Below are positions 31,419 through 39,771 of a stretch of 64,000 nt of DNA, one piece after another (position 1 is the first letter of the stretch; every line of letters starts with the position of its first letter). The notes under the pieces are model-generated. The model saw nothing but the letters and a program-made list of their open reading frames with translations. It had not been told where the DNA came from and made no database searches. This DNA comes from Rugosimonospora africana (lineage in GTDB: Bacteria > Actinomycetota > Actinomycetes > Mycobacteriales > Micromonosporaceae): NCBI RefSeq assembly GCF_016862975.1, contig NZ_BONZ01000027.1, forward strand, positions 186,001 to 250,000. The letters are read 5' to 3'. Made by a program: the position numbers and the translations under genes.

Positions 31419-32999
31419 CTACTGCGGTTCGGCCGCGCTCGTGGGGGCGAGAGCGTGCCGGCCCGCTCCGTCCCTGACCAGACCGGGTTCGGCGCGCAGC
31501 GCGTCCAGCTCGCGGACGATCTCGCGACCGTCCCGGCTGCCCATCGCCGCCATCAGTTCGGCGAAGTACTTCGGACCGTCGGCCAGCGCGTCGCGCACCG
31601 ACGCGAAGCGCGCACCCTCGTACCGGGGCGGCTCGGGCACCGTCGTCTCCAGCCGCTGGTCGGAACCGAACGGCCAGGTCAGGTCGTAGCCGGCCTTGGC
31701 GCCGATCCGGGTGCCCGGGGCCAGCGACGGGTCCAGCGGCAGCGCGCGCAGCTGGGAGTCGACGATGAGGTCGCGGTCGGCCTGGAACCGGGTGGCCATC
31801 GCCCAGTCCATCTGCTGGTCGGAGAACACGTCGATGTCGGGGTCGACGACGAACACGTTCTTGACGTTGGCCAGGCAGCCGAACGCGGCCATGATGGCGT
31901 TGCGCGCCTCCCCGGGCACCCGTTGGCGCAGCGCGATGCGTACGTTGAACATGCCGCCGCTGGATGCCGTGGCGCAGATCGCGAGCGGCTCGCGCACCGC
32001 GGTCTCCAGCGCCCGCCACACCATGACCTCGGTGCGTAGCGCGCACAGTGCCGCGCTGTCGGTGTATTCCATGCTCCGCCCGCTGATCGTCGCGGTCTGG
32101 AACAGGGCGTCGCGGCGGTGCGTGATGGCGGTCAGGTGGAACACCGGGTTGCGCTTGACTTCGCCGTAGTACCCGAGGAATTCACCGTACGGCCCCTCGG
32201 ATTCGGCGTAGCCGTTCTCGTCGAGGTACCCCTCCAGCACGAACTCGGCGTCGGCCGGGACCCGGATGTCGTTGGTGACGCACTTGACGACCGGCAGCGG
32301 AGCGTCGCGCAGCGCGGCGACCAGGCCGAGTTCGTTGACCGGCAGGCGCATCGTCGCGGCGACCTGGTCGATCGGGTGCGAGCCGACGACGAACGCGACC
32401 GGCAGCGGCTTACCCTCGGCGACGCTGGCCTGGTAGATGGCGCGCAGGTCGCTGGGGGAGACCAGGTCGACACCGGTCTCCTGGCGGCCGCGCAGCATCA
32501 GCCGGCGCATGCCCACGTTGGTCCAGCCGGACTTCGGGTCGACCACGTAGTCCACCGAGGCCGAGATGTACGGCGCACCGTCCATGCCATGCTGCAGATG
32601 CACCGGCAACGCGGTGACGTCGACGTCGTCGCCGGTCAGTACGGTCTGCTGCACCGGTGCCTCGTCGCGGCTCACCTCAACGATTTCCGGCGTGTTACGC
32701 AGCCGCCGCAACACGTCCGGCAGCAACCCGCCCGGGGTGACCCCGAACGCGCGGGCCAGTCGCGCCCGGCTGCCGGCGGCGCCACCGACCAACTCGGCGC
32801 CCTCGGGGCCGACCTGCCGCAGCAGGACCGCCTTCGGGTTGCCCTCGAACACCTCGGCAACGTCAGCGAGGTCGATGCGTTCGTCGAGAACCTGCAGCTC
32901 ATCGGTACCGATCAGACCTTCGATGAAGGCGCGAAGACGGAATCGGTCGAGGTCGAGGTTGTGTTGTGGCCGTGTTTGCTGTTCGTCGATGACGTCCAT
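31419..32999 (-). CDS. UbiD-family decarboxylase
   Basis: This 526-residue protein has UbiD landmarks: an N-terminal LRAFIEGL segment, GMRRLML (the conserved Arg region near 165), ESEGPYGEFLGYYGE (active-site Glu residues), FQTATISGRSMEYTD and a C-terminal WPFGSDQRLETTVPEPP. UbiD enzymes use prenylated FMN to decarboxylate or carboxylate aromatic or unsaturated acids. No UbiX-type prenyltransferase gene lies in the window. ATG 32999 has GGGAG five bases upstream; a GTG two codons earlier is too close to that site. Co-location with an uptake permease suggests an imported acid substrate. Confidence 0.9.
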   Translation of the reverse strand: MDVIDEQQTRPQHNLDLDRFRLRAFIEGLIGTDELQVLDERIDLADVAEVFEGNPKAVLLRQVGPEGAELVGGAAGSRARLARAFGVTPGGLLPDVLRRLRNTPEIVEVSRDEAPVQQTVLTGDDVDVTALPVHLQHGMDGAPYISASVDYVVDPKSGWTNVGMRRLMLRGRQETGVDLVSPSDLRAIYQASVAEGKPLPVAFVVGSHPIDQVAATMRLPVNELGLVAALRDAPLPVVKCVTNDIRVPADAEFVLEGYLDENGYAESEGPYGEFLGYYGEVKRNPVFHLTAITHRRDALFQTATISGRSMEYTDSAALCALRTEVMVWRALETAVREPLAICATASSGGMFNVRIALRQRVPGEARNAIMAAFGCLANVKNVFVVDPDIDVFSDQQMDWAMATRFQADRDLIVDSQLRALPLDPSLAPGTRIGAKAGYDLTWPFGSDQRLETTVPEPPRYEGARFASVRDALADGPKYFAELMAAMGSRDGREIVRELDALRAEPGLVRDGAGRHALAPTSAAEPQ

Positions 33000-33059
33000 C
33001 TTCACTCCCGGTTCGCGTCAGGACCGCACAAGGCTATCCGGATCTTGCCATCCGTGACA

Positions 33060-33075
33060 CCGCGCGATCGCGCGG
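33060..33075. promoter_or_regulatory. 16-bp perfect palindrome upstream of ubiD-like gene
   Basis: CCGCGCGATCGCGCGG is a perfect palindrome 60 bases before the UbiD-like start, within the divergent control region. It could be an operator for an unseen regulator; CG-rich palindromes also arise by chance in this composition. Confidence 0.4.
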
Positions 33076-33261
33076 GTCCCCTCTGTGGGCATGCCTTTCA
33101 GCAAAGCGTTCGGCCACCGCACACATCGCTTTGTATCGCTCGCGGTCACGCTGGGACACTCGTGACGGTCCATACGATGAAGTGGAATCGCTTTATGCCA
33201 GGTCATCAGCCGTACGCCTATGCGGGTCCGGACATCTGTAGAGAAGCGGGCACCCAGCGTG

Positions 33262-33290
33262 TTGAGCGGCGAATGCCATCACCCTACACT
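33262..33290 (+). promoter_or_regulatory. Promoter of the binding-protein/methyltransferase operon
   Basis: A -35 TTGAGC (33262-33267) and a -10 TACACT (33285-33290) are 17 bases apart. The implied start point near 33297 leaves a leader of about 40 bases containing the AAGGGA ribosome site of the 33337 gene. Confidence 0.6.
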
Positions 33291-33336
33291 GTGCTCCGAA
33301 AAACCCCAGACCCCTCCCCTGAAGGGACAACACGTC

Positions 33337-34383
33337 GTGAGACGTCTGCGCACAATCGCAACAGGATTCCTGGTCCTTGGGTTGATAGCCGGCTGCAGCA
33401 GCTCATCGAAGTCGGATGATGCCGCTGGCGGTGGGAAGAAGGGCCTCGACAAAGTCACCTACGTCACCGGACTCGGTTCGTTCGGTCGTGAAGCCTACGC
33501 GTGGTACGGCGTGGACAAGGGCTTCTTCAAGGCCGAGGGCATCGACCTGACGGTCGAGCCGGGCAAGGCCGGTGCCGCGAACCTCGCGCTCATCGAGAGC
33601 GGCAGGGCGCAGTTCGCCGCCATCGACTACTCGGGCGCGATCGTCGACTACGGCAAGAACACCGACACGAATTTCAAGATTGTCGATGCCATCAACCAGC
33701 GCACCACCGTGGCCATCATGACCCGGCAGAGCAGCAACGTCAGCGGCCCGGCCGACCTGATCGGCAAAAAGGTCGGTGTGCAGGCCGGCGCGGTGCCGCA
33801 GACGCTGTTCCCGGCGTACGCGCGGCTGGCCGGCCTGACCGACGCCCAGATCAAGCAGGTGCAGTTCGTCCCCGCGCAGAACCCGCAGCTGCTGCCGGGC
33901 CTCCTGGCGAGCAAGGCGACGGTCGGCATCGGCCAGTTCGTGGTCGGTCAGCCCGCCGTTCAGACCGCGCTGGGCAGCTCCGACAAGGTGAACGTGCTGC
34001 CGTACAGCAAGTACCTCGGTGACCTGTACGGCAACGTGCTGGTCGCCTCGAACAAGCTGGTCAGCTCGAACCCCGACCTGATCAAGCGGTTCAACCGGGC
34101 GTACAACAAGAGCCTCGCCGCGTCGCTCGACGACCCGGACGGCACCGCCGCCGTGCTGCAGAAGGCCGTGCAGGCGCCGCAGCCTGCCGCGGCGGCGGCG
34201 GCCGAGGTCAGGTTGTCGAAGCCGTACTGCGGCACCGGCGACGAGATCGGCACGATGGACGAGACGAAGGTCGCTCGTGGCATCGCCATCCTGCAGGGCG
34301 CCGGTCTGTTCGCCAACACCTTCGACCCGAGCAAGATGGTCGCGTTCGATCTCGTTCCCAAGGCCAGTACCGCCCAGGGCTGA
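33337..34383 (+). CDS. ABC transporter substrate-binding lipoprotein (SsuA/NMT1 type)
   Basis: This 348-residue exported lipoprotein has the lipobox LIAGC (lipidated Cys near 18) and an SsuA/ThiY-like fold: AYAWYGVDKGFFKAEGIDLTVEPGK, then GPADLIGKKVGVQ. The family binds sulfonates, taurine, nitrate or pyrimidine precursors; the ligand here is unknown. GTG 33337 is preceded by AAGGGA at nine bases; the frame remains open upstream without a site. It is divergent from the UbiD-like/permease genes and 18 bp from a methyltransferase gene in the same operon. Confidence 0.88.
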   Translation: MRRLRTIATGFLVLGLIAGCSSSSKSDDAAGGGKKGLDKVTYVTGLGSFGREAYAWYGVDKGFFKAEGIDLTVEPGKAGAANLALIESGRAQFAAIDYSGAIVDYGKNTDTNFKIVDAINQRTTVAIMTRQSSNVSGPADLIGKKVGVQAGAVPQTLFPAYARLAGLTDAQIKQVQFVPAQNPQLLPGLLASKATVGIGQFVVGQPAVQTALGSSDKVNVLPYSKYLGDLYGNVLVASNKLVSSNPDLIKRFNRAYNKSLAASLDDPDGTAAVLQKAVQAPQPAAAAAAEVRLSKPYCGTGDEIGTMDETKVARGIAILQGAGLFANTFDPSKMVAFDLVPKASTAQG

Positions 34384-34401
34384 GAAGGGAACTCGCCGTC
34401 G

Positions 34402-35226
34402 ATGCGGGCCACGACTGAAAACTCGCGCTACGCGCTGAACAACCTCGGCGAATACGCGAACCAGCACCACGAGTCTCTTGCCGCCCTGCTCGACCCGGGC
34501 AGCAGGAGCCGAACGCTGGAGCTGCTCGGTGGGAGCCTGGAAGGAAAGACGTGTCTGGAGGTGGGGGCCGGCCACGGCAGTTTCGCGCTGTGGCTGGCCG
34601 ACCAGGTGGGGCCTCAGGGCCAGGTCATCGCCATCGACCTTCGTCCGGAACGCATTCCCCAGCACGACCGCCTGACGTCGTTGCAACGTGACGTCACTCA
34701 GTTCGAACCCGTACCACAGGGACCGGCCGACTTCGTGCACACCCGGCTGACGCTGCAGCACATCCCGCAGCGCGAGGCCGTGTTGCACTGGCTGGTCTCC
34801 GACGAGGTCCTCAAGCCCGGTGGCGTGCTGCTGGTCGAGGACTGGGACGCGTCCCGCACCGACGTGGTGATGGACGCGCCGACCCCGGAGGACAGGGACC
34901 GCTTCAACCGGTTCCAGGACTTCATGGGCCGGGAAGTGTTCGCCGGCCGCGGCACCGACCGGACGTGGGCCCGACGGGTTCACGGAAGGATGGTGGCCGA
35001 GGGTCTCACCGACGTCCACACCGTCATGTCCGGGCAGTCCTGGATCGGCGGTGGCGCCGGCGGCCGGATGGTCGCGGCGAGCGTCTGGCAGACCTACTCG
35101 GTGCTGCTGGCCGCCGGGGCGTCGGAGGATGAGTTGCAGGGAATCATCGCGCTGCTGGATGACCCGCGACTCGTGCTCTCCAGCCACCTGTTGTATTCCA
35201 CCGGCGGCACCAAGCCCGTCCGCTGA
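34402..35226 (+). CDS. SAM-dependent methyltransferase
   Basis: This 274-residue protein has motif I CLEVGAGHGSFALWLA (about residues 52-67), VIAIDLRPERIP and the VLKPGGVLLVEDWD strand. It is a class I methyltransferase similar to those acting on small aromatic or polyketide-like molecules, though the substrate is not shown by sequence. It starts 18 bp after the binding-protein gene and is probably co-transcribed from the promoter at 33262. GAAGGGA lies about 12 bases before the ATG, a somewhat long spacing. Confidence 0.8.
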   Translation: MRATTENSRYALNNLGEYANQHHESLAALLDPGSRSRTLELLGGSLEGKTCLEVGAGHGSFALWLADQVGPQGQVIAIDLRPERIPQHDRLTSLQRDVTQFEPVPQGPADFVHTRLTLQHIPQREAVLHWLVSDEVLKPGGVLLVEDWDASRTDVVMDAPTPEDRDRFNRFQDFMGREVFAGRGTDRTWARRVHGRMVAEGLTDVHTVMSGQSWIGGGAGGRMVAASVWQTYSVLLAAGASEDELQGIIALLDDPRLVLSSHLLYSTGGTKPVR

Positions 35227-35341
35227 AGCCGGGTTCGTTGTAGGGCCTCGCCGGCCGGTCGACCACGCGGTCGGCCGGCCGGCGCCGGCCGTTGCGGCAG
35301 GCGGGCACCCTCCAGCCGCAACAGCAGCCCGGACAGCAGTG

Positions 35342-36385
35342 CTACAGGCGCGCGAGCGCGTTCAGCACGCTGGGCCAGGCGGTGCTGGTCGGATCGATGA
35401 GCGCGATGTGGTCCGCGCCGGGCAGCACGACCAGGTCGCATTCGGCGCCGGCCCGTTGCGCGTACCGGGTGCTCAATTCCAGCGGTACGTCGAGGTCGCC
35501 GGTACCGTGCAGCACCACCTGCGGTACTCCCAACGGCAACAGGTGTACCGGGCAGGCGACGTCGTACACGGCCGGGATCTCCTCGGGCCCGCCGCCGAGC
35601 AGTCCCCGTACGGCGCCGTCGCTCAACCCCAACTCGGCCGCCAGGCACAGGTCGGCGACGCCGGCGAGCGACACGGCCAGAACCGGCGCGACGCGGGGCG
35701 GTGCTCCCATTGCGGGCGGTGTTTCCGTTGCGGGCAGTGCTTTCGTTGTGGATCGGGCGTCCGCGTCGAGAGCGGTGCTGTCGATAGCGGTGCCGTTGAG
35801 AGCAATGCCGTTGAGAGCGGTGCCGTCGGGAGCAATGCCGTTGAGAGCGGTGCCGTTGAGAGCGGCGCTGCCCGCCAGCCGGTGCCGGCCGCAGGCCCAG
35901 AGCGCGAGGTGCCCGCCGGCCGAGTGCCCCACGGCGGCGATCCGGCTCAGGTCCAGCCGGTGCCGTCCGGCCAGGTCGGCCAGCGCGTCGAACGCCGCTG
36001 CCACGTCGAGGAACGTGCCGGGCCAGCCGCCGCCCGGCGAACCGACCCGCCGGTATTCGACGTTCCACACCGCGAACCCGCGCGAGGCGAGGTCGGCGGC
36101 CATCGCGTGCATCAGGTCAAGCCGGTACCGGTCGCGCCAGTATCCACCGTGGACGAGCACCACCACCGGTGCCGGGTGATTCGACCGGTCTGGCTCGGCG
36201 CGTCTGGCACCGCGCCGCGACCCAGACCAGTCGCCGTCGCGCGCGGCCGGCCACAGTTCGCCGAACTGGTTCGGATCAGGTCCATAGTGGACGGTCAGGT
36301 AGGCGTCCGGTCCGGTCGCGGTCAGCGCGGCCAGCTCCGGCGGATACCCGGGCGGCGCCGGCTCCCCGGGCGGTTCCTCGACCAT
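35342..36385 (-). CDS. Alpha/beta hydrolase (HGGYW esterase/KynB-like) with repeat insert
   Basis: This 347-residue hydrolase has the oxyanion motif HGGYW (79-83), nucleophile Ser155 in GHSAGGH, Asp in HGTGDLDVP and His in PGADHIALID. The fold suits small-ester hydrolases and formylkynurenine formamidases. After residue 170 an insert of about 60 residues consists of LNGTA/LNGIA/PDGTA-type pentapeptides and TExPPA-like units encoded by 15- and 18-bp tandem repeats. Homologues of this fold do not need it, so it is an expansion in a surface loop. The ATG has a TATAGT -10 seven bases upstream, so it is probably leaderless. Confidence 0.85.
   Translation of the reverse strand: MVEEPPGEPAPPGYPPELAALTATGPDAYLTVHYGPDPNQFGELWPAARDGDWSGSRRGARRAEPDRSNHPAPVVVLVHGGYWRDRYRLDLMHAMAADLASRGFAVWNVEYRRVGSPGGGWPGTFLDVAAAFDALADLAGRHRLDLSRIAAVGHSAGGHLALWACGRHRLAGSAALNGTALNGIAPDGTALNGIALNGTAIDSTALDADARSTTKALPATETPPAMGAPPRVAPVLAVSLAGVADLCLAAELGLSDGAVRGLLGGGPEEIPAVYDVACPVHLLPLGVPQVVLHGTGDLDVPLELSTRYAQRAGAECDLVVLPGADHIALIDPTSTAWPSVLNALARL
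35701..35875 (-). repeat. 18-bp and 15-bp tandem arrays inside the esterase gene
   Basis: Three 18-bp units (starting 35701, 35719, 35737) are followed by seven 15-bp units from 35771 to 35875 (typical unit AGCGGTGCCGTTGAG). Two different periods in one loop show that the arrays arose separately. Confidence 0.88.
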
Positions 36386-36392
36386 GCGGCCG

Positions 36393-36419
36393 ACTATATG
36401 CCAGCAGTGGAGATGTCGA
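36393..36419 (-). promoter_or_regulatory. Leaderless promoter of the esterase gene
   Basis: On the minus strand, TCGACA (36419-36414) and TATAGT (36398-36393) are 15 bases apart, and TATAGT ends seven bases before the ATG. The -10 matches the consensus at five of six positions. Confidence 0.5.
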
Positions 36420-36446
36420 GAGCGGAGATGCCAGCGGCCCGCCGGG

Positions 36447-38417
36447 TCACGCCTTGGCGCCGGACAGGTCGATCAGCTCGATGTGCTGTCGCGGGTTGGT
36501 GCGCTGCAGGTCCCGGATCAGCGTGGCGATCCGGGGGCTGGTGACCACGGCAACGATGGGTACGCCGATGCGCAGGATCATCGCGCGTACCGCCTCGTTC
36601 GACGCTCCGGGCAGGTGGCCGATGTAGAACCCGCGGGAGATCGGGGTGCCGGCGTTGCGTTCCAGCGCGGCGGCGAACAGCGACACCGAGTAGTTGGCGT
36701 ACGCGTCGTCGCCCAGCAGCAGGGTGACTCCGGAGCCCGGGTGCTCCCGGTACCTCGCGACGAGGTCGGCGGCCATCACCCCCAGGCGGGTCGGCGCCAG
36801 CCGGTGGGACTGCCACGCCGTGCCCCAGTTGCCGTCGGCGCTGCCGGCTATCGGCCGGTACGGCGAGTCGCCGCGAACCAGCCCGAGCCCGGCCCCGATC
36901 GCGGCGGCCACCAGCAGGGAGGGCAGGGCCATGGCGAGCCGGGACCGGTGGGCGCGACGCACCGGCGCGGGCAGCAGCGTGACGAGCGAACCGAGGCCGA
37001 CCAACAGCACCACCTGTGCGCCGTGCAACGACTTCTCGAAGTAGTACCCGGTGTGGCCGGTGGTCACCTTCTGGTAGGCGCCGAGCAGGAGCACGTAACC
37101 CAGCAGGCTCACGGCCGACCAGCGGTACAGGCGCCACACCACCGGGCAGCGCCCGGTCGGGCCGAACACCCCCGCGGCGACCAGCAGGGCCAGCGCGATG
37201 AGCGCCGCCCGGCTGTTGTGGAACGCGGCCGCGGTCTTCAACGACTCGGTCTGGCCGCCGCCCAGCACGCCGAGGCTCAGCGGCAGCAGGGCGAGCACGC
37301 CGGTCGAGAGGGCGACGGCCGCGGTGAAGGCGGGATGCGGCAGACGGCGCCGGCGCAGCACCAGCCACACCACGGCGGCCAGCCCCATGCCGGGCAGGAA
37401 CAGGTAGTACGTGAACCCGAGCGCGACCAGCAGGCTGCCCACCAGCAGCAACTGGGTACGTCTCCCGGCGACCGGCCGGGCCAGCACCGCGATCAGCCCG
37501 GCCACCAACGCCAGACCGGCGATCTCGCTCGGGTACCCGTCGACGAAGTCGGCCGTCAGCTCACCCTTCACGCACAGCGCCGACAGCAGCACGACAACCG
37601 GAAGCCAACGCCACGCGGTCGCCAGCAGCCGGCCGCCGATCCACCGGGCACCCCACAGGATCGACAGCGTCATCAGGGCGTACCCGGCGACGTGGAAGCC
37701 GATCAGGTGATTGAACGCGGTGACCCCGGACGAGTCGTGATGCGGCAGGTACCCGTCGAGCAGGGCGCTGACGAAGTGGAAACCCTGCGGGTACCGGATC
37801 ATGCCGGAGTACACGTACCGGCGGGCCTGCCCGTCGTGCAGGAACAGGTACCCGCCGACCTGACGGATGCCGTCGAACACGGTGACGTGCCGGGTCAGGT
37901 CCTCACCGGCCATCGCCAGCGCGATCCGGCCGGCGAGGTTGGCCCGCAGGTACGGCATGGCCAGGTAGGCCGCGACGGCGGCGGTCGCGGCCACGGTGAC
38001 GACGTCGGCGATCGCCGGGCGGGGCAGTGCCGGCCGCCGGCCTGACACCGTGCCGAGCACGGCGAGCACGGTCAGCGCCACACCGGCGACCGGCACCGGC
38101 GCCAGCCCCCACGGCCAGACCGACAGCAGCAGTCCGGCCCCGCAGGCGGTCCCCAGCAACAGGAACAGCGCCAGCATCAGCCGGTCGAGCAGGGTGCGCC
38201 CGGCACGCAGCAGGCTCGCCGTGACGATCAGGACGAGCGGGGGAAGCAGGAGGTCGGCGCCGAGCAGGTGCGCCGCGGTGGCCACCGCCCACCCGCCGGC
38301 GACGAGCGCGAGCAGCACTTCGGGCCGCAAGCGGCGCTCGGACCGGCGGTGGCGGGAGGTGGGCGACCGGGTCACGGTCAGCCGCTGGGTCTTCTGGGAG
38401 GTCACGGTGCTGGTCAC
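36447..38417 (-). CDS. Large multi-pass membrane protein, GT-C-like
   Basis: This 656-residue protein has about 12 membrane helices and a C-terminal outer domain of about 130 residues (SADGNWGTAWQSHRLAP...PRIATLIRDLQRTNPRQHIELIDLSG). A loop with AGEDLTRHVTVFDGIRQVGGYLFLHDGQARRYVYSGMIRYPQGFHFV after helix 5 recalls the acidic first outer loop of GT-C glycosyltransferases, but no certain family match was made. It is the last gene of an operon with AlgJ- and AlgI-like genes, so a role in making or modifying a surface polysaccharide is likely. The GTG start follows GAGAGG. Confidence 0.75.
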   Translation of the reverse strand: MTSTVTSQKTQRLTVTRSPTSRHRRSERRLRPEVLLALVAGGWAVATAAHLLGADLLLPPLVLIVTASLLRAGRTLLDRLMLALFLLLGTACGAGLLLSVWPWGLAPVPVAGVALTVLAVLGTVSGRRPALPRPAIADVVTVAATAAVAAYLAMPYLRANLAGRIALAMAGEDLTRHVTVFDGIRQVGGYLFLHDGQARRYVYSGMIRYPQGFHFVSALLDGYLPHHDSSGVTAFNHLIGFHVAGYALMTLSILWGARWIGGRLLATAWRWLPVVVLLSALCVKGELTADFVDGYPSEIAGLALVAGLIAVLARPVAGRRTQLLLVGSLLVALGFTYYLFLPGMGLAAVVWLVLRRRRLPHPAFTAAVALSTGVLALLPLSLGVLGGGQTESLKTAAAFHNSRAALIALALLVAAGVFGPTGRCPVVWRLYRWSAVSLLGYVLLLGAYQKVTTGHTGYYFEKSLHGAQVVLLVGLGSLVTLLPAPVRRAHRSRLAMALPSLLVAAAIGAGLGLVRGDSPYRPIAGSADGNWGTAWQSHRLAPTRLGVMAADLVARYREHPGSGVTLLLGDDAYANYSVSLFAAALERNAGTPISRGFYIGHLPGASNEAVRAMILRIGVPIVAVVTSPRIATLIRDLQRTNPRQHIELIDLSGAKA

Positions 38418-38453
38418 GGGCGGTGCCTCTCGGTGCGGTGCTTTCTACTGCGA

Positions 38454-39701
38454 TCAGGGATGCGCCGTCGGCGCGGGCAGGTGGGCGGCGAGCGCGTCGA
38501 GCATCGGAGCGACCAGGAGCGGCACGGCGCCGCCCTCGAACTCGCGCTGGACGGCTTCCACGACGACGGTCCGCGCGCCGAGGATCAGCCGCGCGGTCGC
38601 GGCCGGATCGGCCAGCGCCAGGTCCCAGTGCACGAACGTCAGGTCGGTGAAGAACGGCGCCAGCACGGCCATCGACTCCTCGGTGAAGGAGTCGCCGAGG
38701 ATCAGCGTCGGCGTCCGGTCCAGTGGCGCACCGGTCGTGGTGGCGGTGCTGTGCCCCGCCGGGTACCCCTGCCGGGGCTGGCTCACCCGATGCACGGTGA
38801 CGCCGTCGCGGCGGACCTGCACGGCGGGCGCCCGCTCGGTCTTCGGCATCCCGATCATCTTGGTCAGATCGGTGGTCTTGATCTGCGAGCCGCTCGTGGT
38901 GAACGTCGTCGAGTCGAGCACGGCCGGGTCGAGGCGGGACATCAGGGTGCGGGCGTAGGCCGCCGTGGCGGCCGGGGCCCAGTGGGTGTCGGTGGTGTAG
39001 TACGCGTGCCCCTGCTGCTTCGCGACCGACGCGATCGGGGCGTTCAGGTCGAGGTACCCGGCCGGGGGAGCGGCGCCGATCTGGTCCCAGAACGCCCGTC
39101 CAGCCGCCTCGGCGCACGCCCGCGACGGGTAATCCCGGGGCAGCATCGCCGTCTCGATGGTGCTCTTGTCCGGCGGTACGGTCACCACGAACTCGCGACC
39201 CAGGCCGGTGATCAGCCGGCCCAGCCGGTCCAGCTGCCCGAGGGTGGCCTGCAGCGGCTGGGCCGGCGCGCACCTGCGCTCCATGTCCTCCCGGTAGAAC
39301 AGCCACCCGTCGCGACCGGCGAGCACGGCCTGGGAGCCGGAGTCCCGGGTGGACAGTTCGCGGAACACGTGTTCGGAGACCCAGCCGTTCGCGCGTACCG
39401 CGACGTCGCGCAACGGCAGGTGGTCCACCGCCCAGCCGTCCAGCCCGGGCAGGAACTGCCAGCCCTTCGCGGCGGACGGAAAGGGCCGCAGCGGCCGGTT
39501 CTCGATCCGGGTCGGCTGCACCCCGGCGAGCCGGGCGAAGGCGGGGCCGAAGAAGAACAGCACGGCCAGCGCGGCGGCGAGCACCGCACTGGGCCGAACC
39601 CGGCGGCGGTGGCGCAGGATCTGGCGCCGGGCCGGGTGGCGCCCGGACGGTCCGGCACGCTGCGCCTGCCGCGGCTGGTGGGTCTTCTCCGTCACCGTCA
39701 T
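38454..39701 (-). CDS. AlgJ/AlgX-like SGNH O-acetyltransferase
   Basis: This 415-residue protein has one N-terminal membrane anchor (VLAAALAVLFFFGPAFARLAG, about residues 40-60). The outer SGNH-like domain shows DGWLFYRED, TTDTHWAP (the catalytic Asp-x-His pair) and GDSFTEES (nucleophile Ser), the AlgX/AlgJ set. Such proteins move acetyl groups, passed out by an MBOAT partner, onto polysaccharides such as alginate. The MBOAT partner gene lies 70 bp upstream. The polymer modified here is unknown. Confidence 0.85.
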   Translation of the reverse strand: MTVTEKTHQPRQAQRAGPSGRHPARRQILRHRRRVRPSAVLAAALAVLFFFGPAFARLAGVQPTRIENRPLRPFPSAAKGWQFLPGLDGWAVDHLPLRDVAVRANGWVSEHVFRELSTRDSGSQAVLAGRDGWLFYREDMERRCAPAQPLQATLGQLDRLGRLITGLGREFVVTVPPDKSTIETAMLPRDYPSRACAEAAGRAFWDQIGAAPPAGYLDLNAPIASVAKQQGHAYYTTDTHWAPAATAAYARTLMSRLDPAVLDSTTFTTSGSQIKTTDLTKMIGMPKTERAPAVQVRRDGVTVHRVSQPRQGYPAGHSTATTTGAPLDRTPTLILGDSFTEESMAVLAPFFTDLTFVHWDLALADPAATARLILGARTVVVEAVQREFEGGAVPLLVAPMLDALAAHLPAPTAHP

Positions 39702-39771
39702 GTGTCGATGAACCCTTCGAATCGGGTGGGCGCCGCTGGGGACTGGTGGTCGCTGGAACTGGTGGTATTCG

